A stretch of 5,636 nucleotides of DNA, taken from contig CAAEEC010000412.1 in NCBI GenBank assembly GCA_900754755.1, positions 1-5,636 of the forward strand. Direction: 5' to 3'. Both the position numbers and the translations under genes were made by a program. Below are positions 1 through 5,634 of the stretch, piece by piece. The notes below the pieces were generated by a model. The model had not been told where the DNA came from and did no database searches. It saw only the letters and a list, made by a program, of their open reading frames with translations. This DNA is from Clostridia bacterium. Lineage in GTDB: Bacteria; Bacillota; Clostridia; Christensenellales; Aristaeellaceae. Numbering within the stretch: position 1 is the stretch's first letter; each line of letters opens with the position of its first letter.

Positions 1-114
1 AAGGCATACACAAAGAGAAAATGGATTAACGCCGGAGACCCTGTTCCGAAGATTGGGAGCAATGTGCAGATCATGTATAATTCCGATAAGCCATCTAAAG
101 CCAAAATACTGTAA
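1..114 (+). CDS. 3' end of a small protein gene, possibly DUF3592 family
   Basis: An open frame enters the window at base 1 and ends at TAA 112-114, giving 37 C-terminal residues that begin KAYTKRKWINAG and end SKAKIL. The pattern of a Gly-containing turn, then a strand ending in Val-x-Ile-x-Tyr-Asn, then Asp-x-Pro-Ser-Lys-Ala resembles the end of DUF3592 domains, which often close with a YdPxxPxxA motif. DUF3592 proteins are usually small membrane-associated proteins of unknown function. The match rests on a short fragment and is tentative. A hairpin with a T tract at 183-215 follows the stop, which supports this as a real gene end. Its upstream part, including any membrane segments, is not visible. 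Confidence 0.45.
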   Translation, partial: KAYTKRKWINAGDPVPKIGSNVQIMYNSDKPSKAKIL

Positions 115-182
115 TCACTTCAAGCTGACCGTTAACTGATCGCAGATTGCGAAAAGGTGACAGTCTTTTTTTGTTGTCAGAT

Positions 183-215
183 AATTTCGGTAGCCGCTAC
201 TGAAATTCATTTTTT
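183..215 (+). terminator. Intrinsic terminator after the left partial gene
   Basis: An 11-bp stem (183-193 with 197-207, one G-T wobble) closes a 3-base loop and is followed after two bases by six T residues (210-215). This is the classic Rho-independent layout on the + strand. It lies about 70 bases after the stop at 114 and separates that gene from the primase unit starting at 360. Confidence 0.7.
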
Positions 216-359
216 CTTGTCATTTCTCCCTTAAAAACCGCTGTCATGTTTTTTAAAATGGGCTTGTCATGCCATCAGCACCCTTTTTACGATTTTCCTC
301 ATAATATACACGAGGGGATGAAAAATCGTCCCTATCAATAAGAATTATGGAGGAACTGA
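216..359 (+). promoter_or_regulatory. Leader region of the primase genes with TGTCAT words and an inverted repeat
   Basis: This non-coding stretch leads to the primase gene. TGTCAT occurs at 218-223, 242-247 and 265-270, spaced 24 and 23 bases, close to two turns of the helix. An 8-bp perfect inverted repeat, ACGATTTT at 289-296 with AAAATCGT at 322-329, encloses an inner CCTC/GAGG pairing (297-300 with 312-315). An AT-rich run at 300-310 (CATAATATACA) could hold a -10 element, but no convincing -35 sits at the right distance. A strong ribosome binding site, GGAGGA at 349-354, lies 5 bases before the ATG at 360. A role in replication control or regulated transcription is inference only. Confidence 0.4.
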
Positions 360-980
360 ATGAATGTATTTGGAACAGTAAAGGCAAGTATCAACACAAG
401 AGAAGCGGCAGAACGCTACGGCGTGGAGGTCAACCGTCATGGGAAAGCACTCTGCCCGTTCCACAATGACCGGCACCCCAGCCTGTTTGTGGACGATGAC
501 CACTACCATTGCTTTGCCTGCGGCGAGCATGGGGATGTGATCGACTTCACGGCAAACCTATATGGTCTGCCCCTGTACGATGCGGCGAAGAAGCTGGCAT
601 ACGACTTCGGCATCACGCAGGACAAGCCGCCCGACAAGGTATTGCAGGAAAAACAGAATAGGAAAAGCGAAGCACAGCGACTCAGAGAAAATGAGAAGCT
701 GTGCTTTTCTGCACTCTTGGAGTATATGAAACTGCTTCAAGAATGGAAGCGGCTGTATGCGCCGAGGACACCGGAGGACAAACACGATGACCGTTTTGTG
801 GAAGCCTGCCACAATCTCGATTATGTGGAGTATCTGGTGGATCTTCTGATTATGGGCGATACCTATGAGCGCAATGAGGTCATTGAAATGGTAATGACCG
901 ACAGCAAGCTGCAAAAATTACAAAAGCATTTGGAAAAGGCAAGGAAGGAGGAAAAGCATATTGGCGAACAAGAACTTTGA
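360..980 (+). CDS. CHC2 zinc-finger primase-like protein of a mobile element
   Basis: The 206-residue product has a CHC2-type zinc finger at its N-terminus: Cys32-x2-His35 and Cys51-x2-Cys54, in the contexts CPFH and CFACGEHGDVIDF. This is the zinc-binding domain found at the front of DnaG-type primases, where it helps recognise the template. No TOPRIM catalytic domain is present; the rest (residues about 90-206) is charged and probably helical. Such stand-alone CHC2 proteins usually precede a primase-helicase gene on integrative elements and plasmids, as here. The ATG at 360 has GGAGGA 5 bases upstream. The 3' end overlaps the next gene by 20 bases, which suggests coupled translation. Likely role: initiation of element replication; this is inferred from family and context. 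The frame itself appears intact. Confidence 0.85.
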   Translation: MNVFGTVKASINTREAAERYGVEVNRHGKALCPFHNDRHPSLFVDDDHYHCFACGEHGDVIDFTANLYGLPLYDAAKKLAYDFGITQDKPPDKVLQEKQNRKSEAQRLRENEKLCFSALLEYMKLLQEWKRLYAPRTPEDKHDDRFVEACHNLDYVEYLVDLLIMGDTYERNEVIEMVMTDSKLQKLQKHLEKARKEEKHIGEQEL

Positions 981-1709
981 TGGTATGGAACAGCCCTCTT
1001 GGTATGACGGAAAGATGATTGACGAAGTTGCTTTCTGTGCATCGTTTCTGCATCAGCACCCGATGAAATGTGTCCGTAACCGTCTGTTCACCGTGGACGG
1101 CATGATCGAGGACGAGGGCAAAATCCAGCAGATGATCTTGGATGAGGTCATGACCTGTCAGAGCATTGGTATTGCAAAGAAAGTGAAAAGCCTTTTCGAT
1201 ACCGTCAAGCTCATGGCATATTCAGACCCACTACCCATTGAAACAGACCGTATCCACATGGCAAACGGCACGTATTTCTTGAATGGTACGTTTACCGAGG
1301 ACAAGACCTACTGTAATAACCGCATGAGGGTCAACTACAATCCGAACGCACCGCAGCCGCAAAAATGGCTGCATTTTTTGTCTGATCTGCTTGTGCCGGA
1401 GGACATTCCCACTTTGCAGGAGTATTTGGGGTACTGTCTTATCCCATCCACCAAGGGACAGAAGATGCTCATGCTCATCGGCAAGGGCGGCGAGGGTAAG
1501 AGCCGTATAGGGCTTGTGATGCGCTCCATCCTTGGTGACAGCATGAACACCACAAGCATCCAGAAGATCGAAAATAACCGTTTCAGCCGAGCCGATCTGG
1601 AAAACAAACTGCTGATGGTGGACGATGATATGGATATGAGCGCACTTGGAAAATGTCATTTGTCGGTGATAGCAATTCACCGCACAGAAAACCAATATCA
1701 CGAATTTAT

Positions 1710-1773
1710 GGAGGAATTTTATATGAAATCGAATTTGAGAAATGAAATCAAGTCGTACATTGTACGGCAAGGG
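1710..1773 (+). pseudogene. Ribosome binding site and first 17 codons of a small element gene
   Basis: Inside the chimeric frame, GGAGGAA at 1710-1716 stands 6 bases before ATG 1723, a textbook start site. The 17 codons that follow give MKSNLRNEIKSYIVRQG, which I recognise as resembling the start of a short helix-turn-helix-like protein common on conjugative elements of Firmicutes; in those the text continues with a Met-Thr-Met-Gln-Glu type helix. Here the frame instead switches to recombinase sequence from about 1774. Translation from 1723 could still make a 91-residue hybrid. The family assignment comes from memory and is moderate in strength; the start signal itself is plain in the sequence. 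Confidence 0.5.
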
Positions 1774-1995
1774 ATCGAAAGGCTGTCTGCCGAGCTTGAA
1801 TCTGAAAAGCAAACAACTGTCGATGCGGAGACTTGGATATCTCTTATCAAGCAGTACGCAAACCCCACCGAACTGACAGCGGAGCTTCTGAATACGCTGA
1901 TTGAAAAGATCGTTGTTCACGAAGCAACAACCGTGGACGGTATGCGTGAGCAGAATATTGACATCTACTACCGCTTTATCGGCAAAATTGAGTAA
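1774..1995 (+). pseudogene. C-terminal remnant of a DUF4368 large serine recombinase
   Basis: The last ~74 codons before TAA 1993-1995 match the DUF4368 domain that ends TnpX-like large serine recombinases. Diagnostic elements are a Glu/Lys-rich lead-in, DAETWISLIKQYANPTELT, then LLNTLIEKIVVHEAT, and a closing IDIYYRFIGKIE. Full-length members have roughly 500 residues or more, with an N-terminal catalytic serine domain and a zinc-ribbon recombinase domain; both are missing here. In intact elements this gene lies beside an attachment end, which fits the host junction about 65 bases downstream. The remnant cannot catalyse excision. Confidence 0.8.
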
Positions 1996-2004
1996 AATTA
2001 CAGA

Positions 2005-2040
2005 TATGAGTGCCTATGCAAGTAGGCGTAGGCACTCATA
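2005..2040. repeat. 12-bp perfect inverted repeat near the element end
   Basis: TATGAGTGCCTA at 2005-2016 is the exact reverse complement of 2029-2040. As RNA the stem can extend by U-G, G-C and C-G pairs to 15 pairs around a 6-base loop. A tandem GTAGGC pair lies at 2022-2033. No T tract follows on the + strand, so a standard terminator is doubtful. It lies between the recombinase stop (1995) and the host junction (~2062), so it could be the recombinase gene's transcript end or part of a recombinase binding site. Confidence 0.7.
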
Positions 2041-2061
2041 CATAACCAATATCTTTAGGTA

Positions 2062-2508
2062 CGGGAAACGGGCGAATCCACGCCAGACATGGACAACCTC
2101 ATCCGCCTGCGCGAGGCGCTGGGCATTTCCCTGGATGCGCTTTTGTTAGAGGCGCCAGAAGAACCCGCCACAGAGGCCAAAGAGCCCGCCAGCGCGCCGG
2201 TTGCCCCAGCGCAACCAGGCAACGCCCGGCGCGCGAAACGCATATGGGGCGCGGCGCTGCTGGCGCTGGGCATGCTGGGCGTGCTCGTCATATGGATTCT
2301 TTCCACCATGCTGCCCACGGCTGTTCCCGTGCAAGCAGCCGGTTCCGCGCCCAACAGCTGGGAGGTATGGGACGAAATCGTGTATGAATTCGGGCCCTTT
2401 GTGCGGGCGCGGCGCTTGCAAGCGCTGCTGGCCGCGCTGGGCGCATGCGCGCTGGCGGGAGGGGGCTTGCTCATCGCATCTGCGCGCAGGAACGCCCCCA
2501 AAGGCTAA
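2062..2508 (+). pseudogene. 3' part of an XRE-family regulator with two membrane segments, cut by the element
   Basis: Reading in frame from 2062, the sequence gives RETGESTPDMDNLIRL and REALGISLDALLLE, the last third of an XRE/HTH_3 helix-turn-helix; intact relatives usually read Ser-Lys-Trp-Glu-x-Gly-Glu-x-x-Pro-Asp here. The Trp codon position is now CGG, and an in-frame stop (TAG 2056-2058) closes the upstream side. A Pro/Ala/Glu-rich linker follows, then two hydrophobic stretches (positions about 2242-2310 and 2416-2481), suggesting a membrane-anchored regulator. The only internal ATG (2089) has no clear ribosome binding site, so translation of the remnant is doubtful. The missing N-terminal half should lie beyond the left end of the element. 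The target regulated by the intact protein cannot be told. Confidence 0.75.
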
Positions 2509-2566
2509 ATTTCCGGCTTTTTCCCGTGAAATGGCCGCGTTTGCTATAGATTTATTGTAAACGTGC

Positions 2567-2595
2567 TTGACAAGCCCCGGCGCATTCGGTATAAT
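2567..2595 (+). promoter_or_regulatory. Consensus housekeeping promoter of the rpmH operon
   Basis: TTGACA at 2567-2572 and TATAAT at 2590-2595 are separated by exactly 17 bases, a full match to the sigma-70/SigA consensus. Transcription should start near 2602, leaving a leader of about 65 bases with a small CCGCC/GGCGG hairpin (2615-2619 with 2626-2630) before the rpmH ribosome binding site. Such a strong promoter fits a ribosomal protein gene. The upstream element insertion leaves it intact. Confidence 0.9.
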
Positions 2596-2667
2596 GTGAA
2601 GGCTATGCGCGATTCCGCCCTCAGCGGCGGTTCAAGAAAAAGGAAGATCAAAGAAGGAGTGTTTCGC

Positions 2668-2802
2668 ATGTATCGCACGTACCAGCCGAAAAAGCGCCAG
2701 AGGAGCAAGGTCCACGGTTTCCGTCAGCGTATGAAGACCAAGAGCGGCAGGAATGTGCTGCGCGCCCGCCGTCTGCGCGGCCGCAAGGTGCTTTCCGCAT
2801 AA
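2668..2802 (+). CDS. rpmH: Large ribosomal subunit protein bL34
   Basis: The 44-residue product starts [18 protein letters not shown] and ends RGRKVLSA, an almost complete match to the bacterial L34 family in sequence and in its usual length of 44. L34 is a highly basic protein that binds 23S rRNA in the large subunit. The ATG at 2668 has AAGGAG at 2654-2659, 8 bases upstream. A longer frame could open at GTG 2563, but it overlaps the promoter and is not used. Only 3 bases separate its stop from the rnpA start, the usual tight pairing of these genes. It heads the operon and is expected to be the most strongly expressed. Confidence 0.98.
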   Translation: MYRTYQPKKRQRSKVHGFRQRMKTKSGRNVLRARRLRGRKVLSA

Positions 2803-2805
2803 ACA

Positions 2806-3165
2806 ATGCCCACTTGTAGGCATCCCCTCGCGCTCGGGCGGCGATATTCGCTGGGGAGCAATCGCCAGCATCAGCATGTCTACCGGCGGGGCAAGTCCCA
2901 TCCCCGGAGGCATCTGGTGCTGATTTATCTCAAAGGGCGCGAACTGAAAATCGGCGTGTCCGCTTCGGCGAAGGTGGGCAACGCCGTCACGCGCAACCGT
3001 TTGCGCCGCTATATGCGCGAGGACTTTCGTCAGATGAAAAACCAGTTGAAGAGCGGGCGGTATATCCTGATCGCCCGCACGAGCGCGGCGGCCGCCGGGC
3101 ATGAGGCGCTCCGCCGTGATTTGCGCGCCATTGTGGAACGCGCAAATTTGTTGCGCGCGCAATGA
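2806..3165 (+). CDS. rnpA: Ribonuclease P protein component
   Basis: The 119-residue product has the RnpA core: HVYRRGKS at 24-31, then the strongly conserved stretch around residues 48-71 ending [17 protein letters not shown], which contains the RNR motif (63-65), and a later strand YILIAR at 86-91. The protein binds the catalytic RNase P RNA and the 5' leader of pre-tRNA during maturation of tRNA ends. Length is normal. Two details are odd: His22 sits where the conserved Phe of the leader-binding cleft lies in Bacillus subtilis (Phe16), and the usual SVSKK is SASAK (52-56). ATG 2806 lies 3 bases after rpmH; a weak AAGGTG is 15 bases upstream, so coupling to rpmH is likely. The last codons overlap yidD. 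Confidence 0.95.
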   Translation: MPTCRHPLALGRRYSLGSNRQHQHVYRRGKSHPRRHLVLIYLKGRELKIGVSASAKVGNAVTRNRLRRYMREDFRQMKNQLKSGRYILIARTSAAAAGHEALRRDLRAIVERANLLRAQ

Positions 3166-3392
3166 AGCGCGCATTGCTTGCGCTGATCCGCTTCTATCAG
3201 CGCCAGATCAGTCCCTTATTCCCCCCGTGCTGCCGCTTTACGCCGACCTGCTCGCAGTACGCCCTGGAAGCCATCCAGGTGCATGGCGCGGCCAAGGGAG
3301 TATTTCTCGCGTTGAAACGCATTTTGCGTTGCAATCCGCTTTTCCCGGGCGGATACGATCCGGTTCCGCCGCGCAAAGGAGGAAATGAATGA
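3162..3392 (+). CDS. yidD: YidD, membrane protein insertion efficiency factor
   Basis: The 76-residue product shows the full YidD signature: an N-terminal amphipathic helix ([15 protein letters not shown]), [17 protein letters not shown] at 21-37, an HG pair at 41-42, KRILRCNPL at 52-60 and GGYDPVP at 63-69. Cysteines 23/24, 30 and 57 are the ones conserved in the family. YidD is a small peripheral membrane protein that helps YidC-dependent insertion of inner membrane proteins. The start overlaps the rnpA stop as ATGA (3162-3165) and no Shine-Dalgarno is seen, so translation probably depends on ribosomes finishing rnpA. The stop overlaps the yidC start in the same way. Confidence 0.96.
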   Translation: MKRALLALIRFYQRQISPLFPPCCRFTPTCSQYALEAIQVHGAAKGVFLALKRILRCNPLFPGGYDPVPPRKGGNE

Positions 3393-4483
3393 ACTTTATC
3401 AGCTCGTTCCTGAAGACCGTCCTCGAATGGATATACGCGCTTGTGGGCAATTACGGTTGGTCGGTGATCCTGTTCACCGTGCTGATCCGTGCGATTTTGC
3501 TGCCGCTAGACGTCAAGAGCAAGCGGGGCATGCGCGCTATGAGCGCGGTGCAGCCCAAGATGCAGGCGCTGCAGAAGAAATACGCCAACGATAAGGAAAA
3601 GCTCAATCAGAAGATGAACGAGCTTTACCGCAAAGAGAAGATCAATCCCATGGCTGGCTGTCTGCCCATGCTGATCCAGCTGCCCATCCTGTTTTGTATG
3701 TTCACCGCCATGCGCGTGGTGGCCAATGAAGAGACCGTGCGCATGGTGATCGAATGGGCTTCGCACTTTGCCGAGGGCGGATACGACGCGTTGGTCGCCG
3801 CTGTGCAGGATGGCGCGGACGGCATCAATAGCGTGCTGCTTTCCTGGGAGCAAATCGTCGCGAACGGATTGGCCGAGAACTTCCACCCGGATTTCCAATC
3901 CTTCCTGTGGATCAAGAACATTTACCAGGCGGATTCGTTCGCCACGCCGATTATGCCCACCGTCAGTTCGCTGATGAGCAACGGTTTGCAGGCCGTGAAC
4001 GGCACGTACCTCACGCAGGAGCACATCAACATCGCCAGCGCGTTCCTGCAGAGCGATACCTACGCGCAGCTTTTGAACCACATGGGCATGGGAACGGATA
4101 ACTTCACGCACATCGATATTCCGTTCCTGATCACCACGTTCACGATTTCCTTCCCCAAGGATTGGGCGACTTTCACCTCCACGGCGAACGGCCTGTTCAT
4201 CCTGCCGGTGCTCGCGGCGGTGAGCCAGTTTGTGTCCACGCTGCTCATGCCCCAGCAGCAACAGCAGCAGGGCCAGCAACAGCAAGCTGGAATGAACAAC
4301 TTTATGAAGTGGTTCTTCCCGATTTTCTCTCTGTTCATCTGCGCCACGTCCACGGCGGCGTTCTCGCTGTACTGGGTGGCGGTCAACCTGATCATGATCG
4401 TGCAGCAGCAGGTGATCAATTGGTACTTTGACAAGAAAGACGCAGCAGCGAAAAATGTAGGCGAGGAGGCGCTTAAGCCTTGA
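3389..4483 (+). CDS. yidC: YidC/Oxa1-family membrane protein insertase
   Basis: The 364-residue product is a YidC/SpoIIIJ-type insertase, which places membrane proteins into the cytoplasmic membrane alone or with SecYEG. Membrane segments: about 20-41 with Arg34, the conserved positive residue of the hydrophilic groove; 88-112; 266-287; 304-323; and 325-346. Residues 45-85 form the charged cytoplasmic hairpin (C1). There is no lipoprotein Cys near the start, unlike Bacillus SpoIIIJ. At 364 residues it exceeds the ~260 typical of Bacillus because the extracellular part between the second and third segments (about 113-265) is long, as in many Clostridia. The C2 loop carries a glutamine run (289-299). 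AAAGGAGG at 3375-3382 lies 6 bases before ATG 3389, and the start overlaps the yidD stop. Confidence 0.95.
   Translation: MNFISSFLKTVLEWIYALVGNYGWSVILFTVLIRAILLPLDVKSKRGMRAMSAVQPKMQALQKKYANDKEKLNQKMNELYRKEKINPMAGCLPMLIQLPILFCMFTAMRVVANEETVRMVIEWASHFAEGGYDALVAAVQDGADGINSVLLSWEQIVANGLAENFHPDFQSFLWIKNIYQADSFATPIMPTVSSLMSNGLQAVNGTYLTQEHINIASAFLQSDTYAQLLNHMGMGTDNFTHIDIPFLITTFTISFPKDWATFTSTANGLFILPVLAAVSQFVSTLLMPQQQQQQGQQQQAGMNNFMKWFFPIFSLFICATSTAAFSLYWVAVNLIMIVQQQVINWYFDKKDAAAKNVGEEALKP
4463..4482 (+). promoter_or_regulatory. Ribosome binding site and TTG start of jag
   Basis: GAGGAGG at 4463-4469 lies 10 bases before TTG 4480-4482, which overlaps the yidC stop TGA 4481-4483. No in-frame ATG is near, and the protein homology begins right at this codon (Lys-Ser-Ile-Asn-Ala-Ser-Gly-Lys-Thr), so the TTG start is well supported. 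Confidence 0.85.
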
Positions 4484-5523
4484 AATCCATCAACGCCAGC
4501 GGAAAAACCGTTGAGGATGCCGTGAAGGCCGGCTTGAAAGAGTTGGGCCTGGAATCCTCGGATGTGACGATCGACGTTCTCGATGTGGGCAGCCCGGGCC
4601 TGTTCGGCATGTTTGGCCGGCTGGCGAAGGTGCGCCTCACCGTGAAGGAAGAGGAAGACGATATCAAGATCGAAATGCCTGTGCTCACGTTGGGCAACAA
4701 GGGCCTGAGCGTGCTGGGCGAAACCGAGCGCAAAGCCGAGAAAAAGGCGGAGCGCAAAAAGAGCGAGCCCAAGCCGGAGGAGAAGCGCGCGGAGAGCGCG
4801 AAAGAAAAGCCCGTTAGCAAACCGGCATGGATGGAAGCCACGGAAAAGAAGCCGGGAAAGAGCGAGCAAGCGGAAATGCCTAGCGCGCCCGAGAAGCCTG
4901 CGGAACAGCCCGTGGAAAGCGTGGAGGCCAGCGCCCCGCGCAAGCGGGAACCGCGCCGCGAATCGCGGCCCGAGCGCGCCCCGCGGCCTGAACGCGAACC
5001 GCGGCCTGAACGCGAGCCCCGGCCCGACCCCGTTCCCGTAGAGCCCGATCTGCCTCCCCTGGATGTGGATGCGCTGAGCGAATCTGGCAAACGCGCATAC
5101 AATTTCTTGCGGGAAACGACGCAGCGTATGGGCGTGAACGTGGATATCCGCATGGTCGAAAGCGAAGAACAGCTTTTGATCAAGATGACGGGCGATGTGC
5201 TGGGCGTGCTCATTGGCCGCCGCGGAGATACGCTTGACGCGCTGCAGTATCTCACCAGCCTGGTGGTCAATCGCGGGCGCGAAGCCTATTTGCGCGTATC
5301 GCTGGATAGCGAAAATTATCGCGCGCGCCGGGAAGAAGCATTGCGCAGGCTGGCGCTGCGCATGGCATCCAAGGCGCGGCGCACGGGCCGCAAAGTCGTG
5401 CTGGAGCCCATGAATCCCTACGAGCGCAGAATTCTGCACTCCGCTTTGCAAAACAATCCTTATGTCGCTACGCATAGCGAAGGGGAAGAGCCCTATCGCC
5501 GCGTGGTGATCACGTTGAAATAA
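4480..5523 (+). CDS. jag: Jag/KhpB (EloR) RNA-binding protein with KH and R3H domains
   Basis: The 347-residue product has three parts. Residues 1-56 are the Jag N-terminal domain, with GSPGLFGMFG at 37-46. Residues 57-195 are a long, highly charged Lys/Glu then Pro/Arg/Glu linker with tandem REPRPE repeats at 170-181. Residues 200-347 hold a KH domain with the RNA-contacting loop GRRG at 246-249, and an R3H domain with Arg316-x3-His320 and a closing EEPYRRVVI. Jag/KhpB binds RNA, often with KhpA, and in Firmicutes affects cell elongation and sporulation genes; its position directly after yidC (spoIIIJ) is conserved. Bacillus Jag has about 208 residues, so the excess here is the linker. Function in this organism is inferred from the family. 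Confidence 0.95.
   Translation: MKSINASGKTVEDAVKAGLKELGLESSDVTIDVLDVGSPGLFGMFGRLAKVRLTVKEEEDDIKIEMPVLTLGNKGLSVLGETERKAEKKAERKKSEPKPEEKRAESAKEKPVSKPAWMEATEKKPGKSEQAEMPSAPEKPAEQPVESVEASAPRKREPRRESRPERAPRPEREPRPEREPRPDPVPVEPDLPPLDVDALSESGKRAYNFLRETTQRMGVNVDIRMVESEEQLLIKMTGDVLGVLIGRRGDTLDALQYLTSLVVNRGREAYLRVSLDSENYRARREEALRRLALRMASKARRTGRKVVLEPMNPYERRILHSALQNNPYVATHSEGEEPYRRVVITLK
4981..5016 (+). repeat. Two tandem 18-bp repeats in the jag linker
   Basis: The 18-base units at 4981-4998 and 4999-5016 differ only in their last base (A or G) and each codes for Pro-Arg-Pro-Glu-Arg-Glu. Degenerate copies flank them on both sides (about 4963-4980 and 5017-5031). This is an in-frame coding repeat that can lengthen or shorten by replication slippage without breaking the frame. 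Confidence 0.8.
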
Positions 5524-5525
5524 TG

Positions 5526-5560
5526 CTGAGGGCCTTGCGCAAATCGCGCAAGGCCCTCAG
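5526..5560. terminator. 15-bp perfect hairpin after jag
   Basis: CTGAGGGCCTTGCGC at 5526-5540 is the exact reverse complement of 5546-5560, with a 5-base loop (AAATC). The stem is very stable, but no T tract follows on either side, so alone it is a weak terminator; it may protect the 3' end of the operon RNA. It begins 3 bases after the jag stop. A further AATGCT/AGCATT pairing (5522-5527 with 5561-5566) offers an alternative base for the stem. Confidence 0.65.
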
Positions 5561-5596
5561 AGCATTGACAAAGTATCGGAAGAACGAGGCTTAAAT

Positions 5597-5634
5597 CAGA
5601 AATGACGGCGTGTACGTCATTTCTGGCATTTTTT
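5597..5634 (+). terminator. Intrinsic terminator closing the rpmH-jag operon
   Basis: An 11-bp stem (5597-5607 with 5615-5625) closes a 7-base loop and is followed after three bases by six T residues (5629-5634). This is a standard Rho-independent terminator on the + strand, about 75 bases after the jag stop. It indicates that the operon ends here. Confidence 0.8.

Larger units (their letters stand above)
961..1995 (+). pseudogene. Chimeric frame: truncated P4/D5-type primase-helicase fused to a serine recombinase tail
   Basis: The frame opens at TTG 961 (AAGGAGG at 945-951, 9 bases upstream) and codes for 344 residues in three dissimilar parts. Residues 1 to about 229 match a phage/plasmid P4-type primase-helicase: an N-terminal D5-like region, the GYCLIPSTKGQ approach, a Walker A motif GKGGEGKS at 174-181 and a Walker B motif LLMVDDD at 217-223. 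The expected continuation, with the SF3 motif C and arginine finger, is absent. Residues about 230-271 read through a gene leader and the start of a small element gene. Residues 272-344 are the C-terminus of a DUF4368 recombinase. Without its later ATPase motifs the helicase should not work. The three parts share one open frame, so a fusion protein could be made. Internal deletion is the simplest reading; an assembly join is the alternative. Confidence 0.8.
1..2061 (+). mobile_element. Right end of a degraded integrative element (serine-recombinase type)
   Basis: This stretch carries a CHC2 primase protein, a P4/D5-type primase-helicase frame and the C-terminal remnant of a DUF4368-type large serine recombinase, all on one strand. 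That gene set is typical of integrative and mobilisable elements of gut Firmicutes, where the recombinase gene usually sits at one end. The right boundary is placed at about 2061 because from 2062 onward the sequence reads in frame as the middle of a host XRE regulator. The left end is outside the window, and whether the first partial gene belongs to the element is not shown. The recombinase lacks its catalytic domain and the helicase is cut, so the element is probably unable to move by itself. The DNA is less GC-rich than the chromosome to its right. The boundary is an inference accurate to a few bases. Confidence 0.75.

Noticed and set aside
140..152. Small TCGCA/TGCGA hairpin after the first stop
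   Set aside because: A 5-bp stem with no T tract is too short to call; the terminator at 183-215 is far better.
1231..1920. 229-residue minus-strand open frame
   Set aside because: Antisense to the helicase and recombinase remnants, which have clear family motifs on the + strand.
2509..2667. Possible replication origin next to rpmH
   Set aside because: No DnaA-box-like repeats are seen in the gap, only the promoter and leader.
2563..2802. Extended rpmH frame from GTG 2563
   Set aside because: The extra codons cover the consensus promoter and leader, and L34 homology starts exactly at ATG 2668 with its own ribosome binding site.
3385..3594. ATG 3385 just before the yidC start
   Set aside because: It opens a different frame without family features; the yidC ATG at 3389 gives the conserved protein.
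3506..4285. 259-residue minus-strand open frame
   Set aside because: Antisense to yidC, with composition typical of a reverse-strand shadow and no motif.
4963..5031. Short tandem repeats as a possible CRISPR array
   Set aside because: The 18-bp units are adjacent with no spacers and code for a regular Pro-Arg-Glu motif in jag.
4060..5475. 471-residue minus-strand open frame
   Set aside because: It lies antisense to the confident yidC and jag genes, has His/Arg/Phe-rich low-complexity content and no recognisable domain; it follows from the GC-rich codon use on the other strand.
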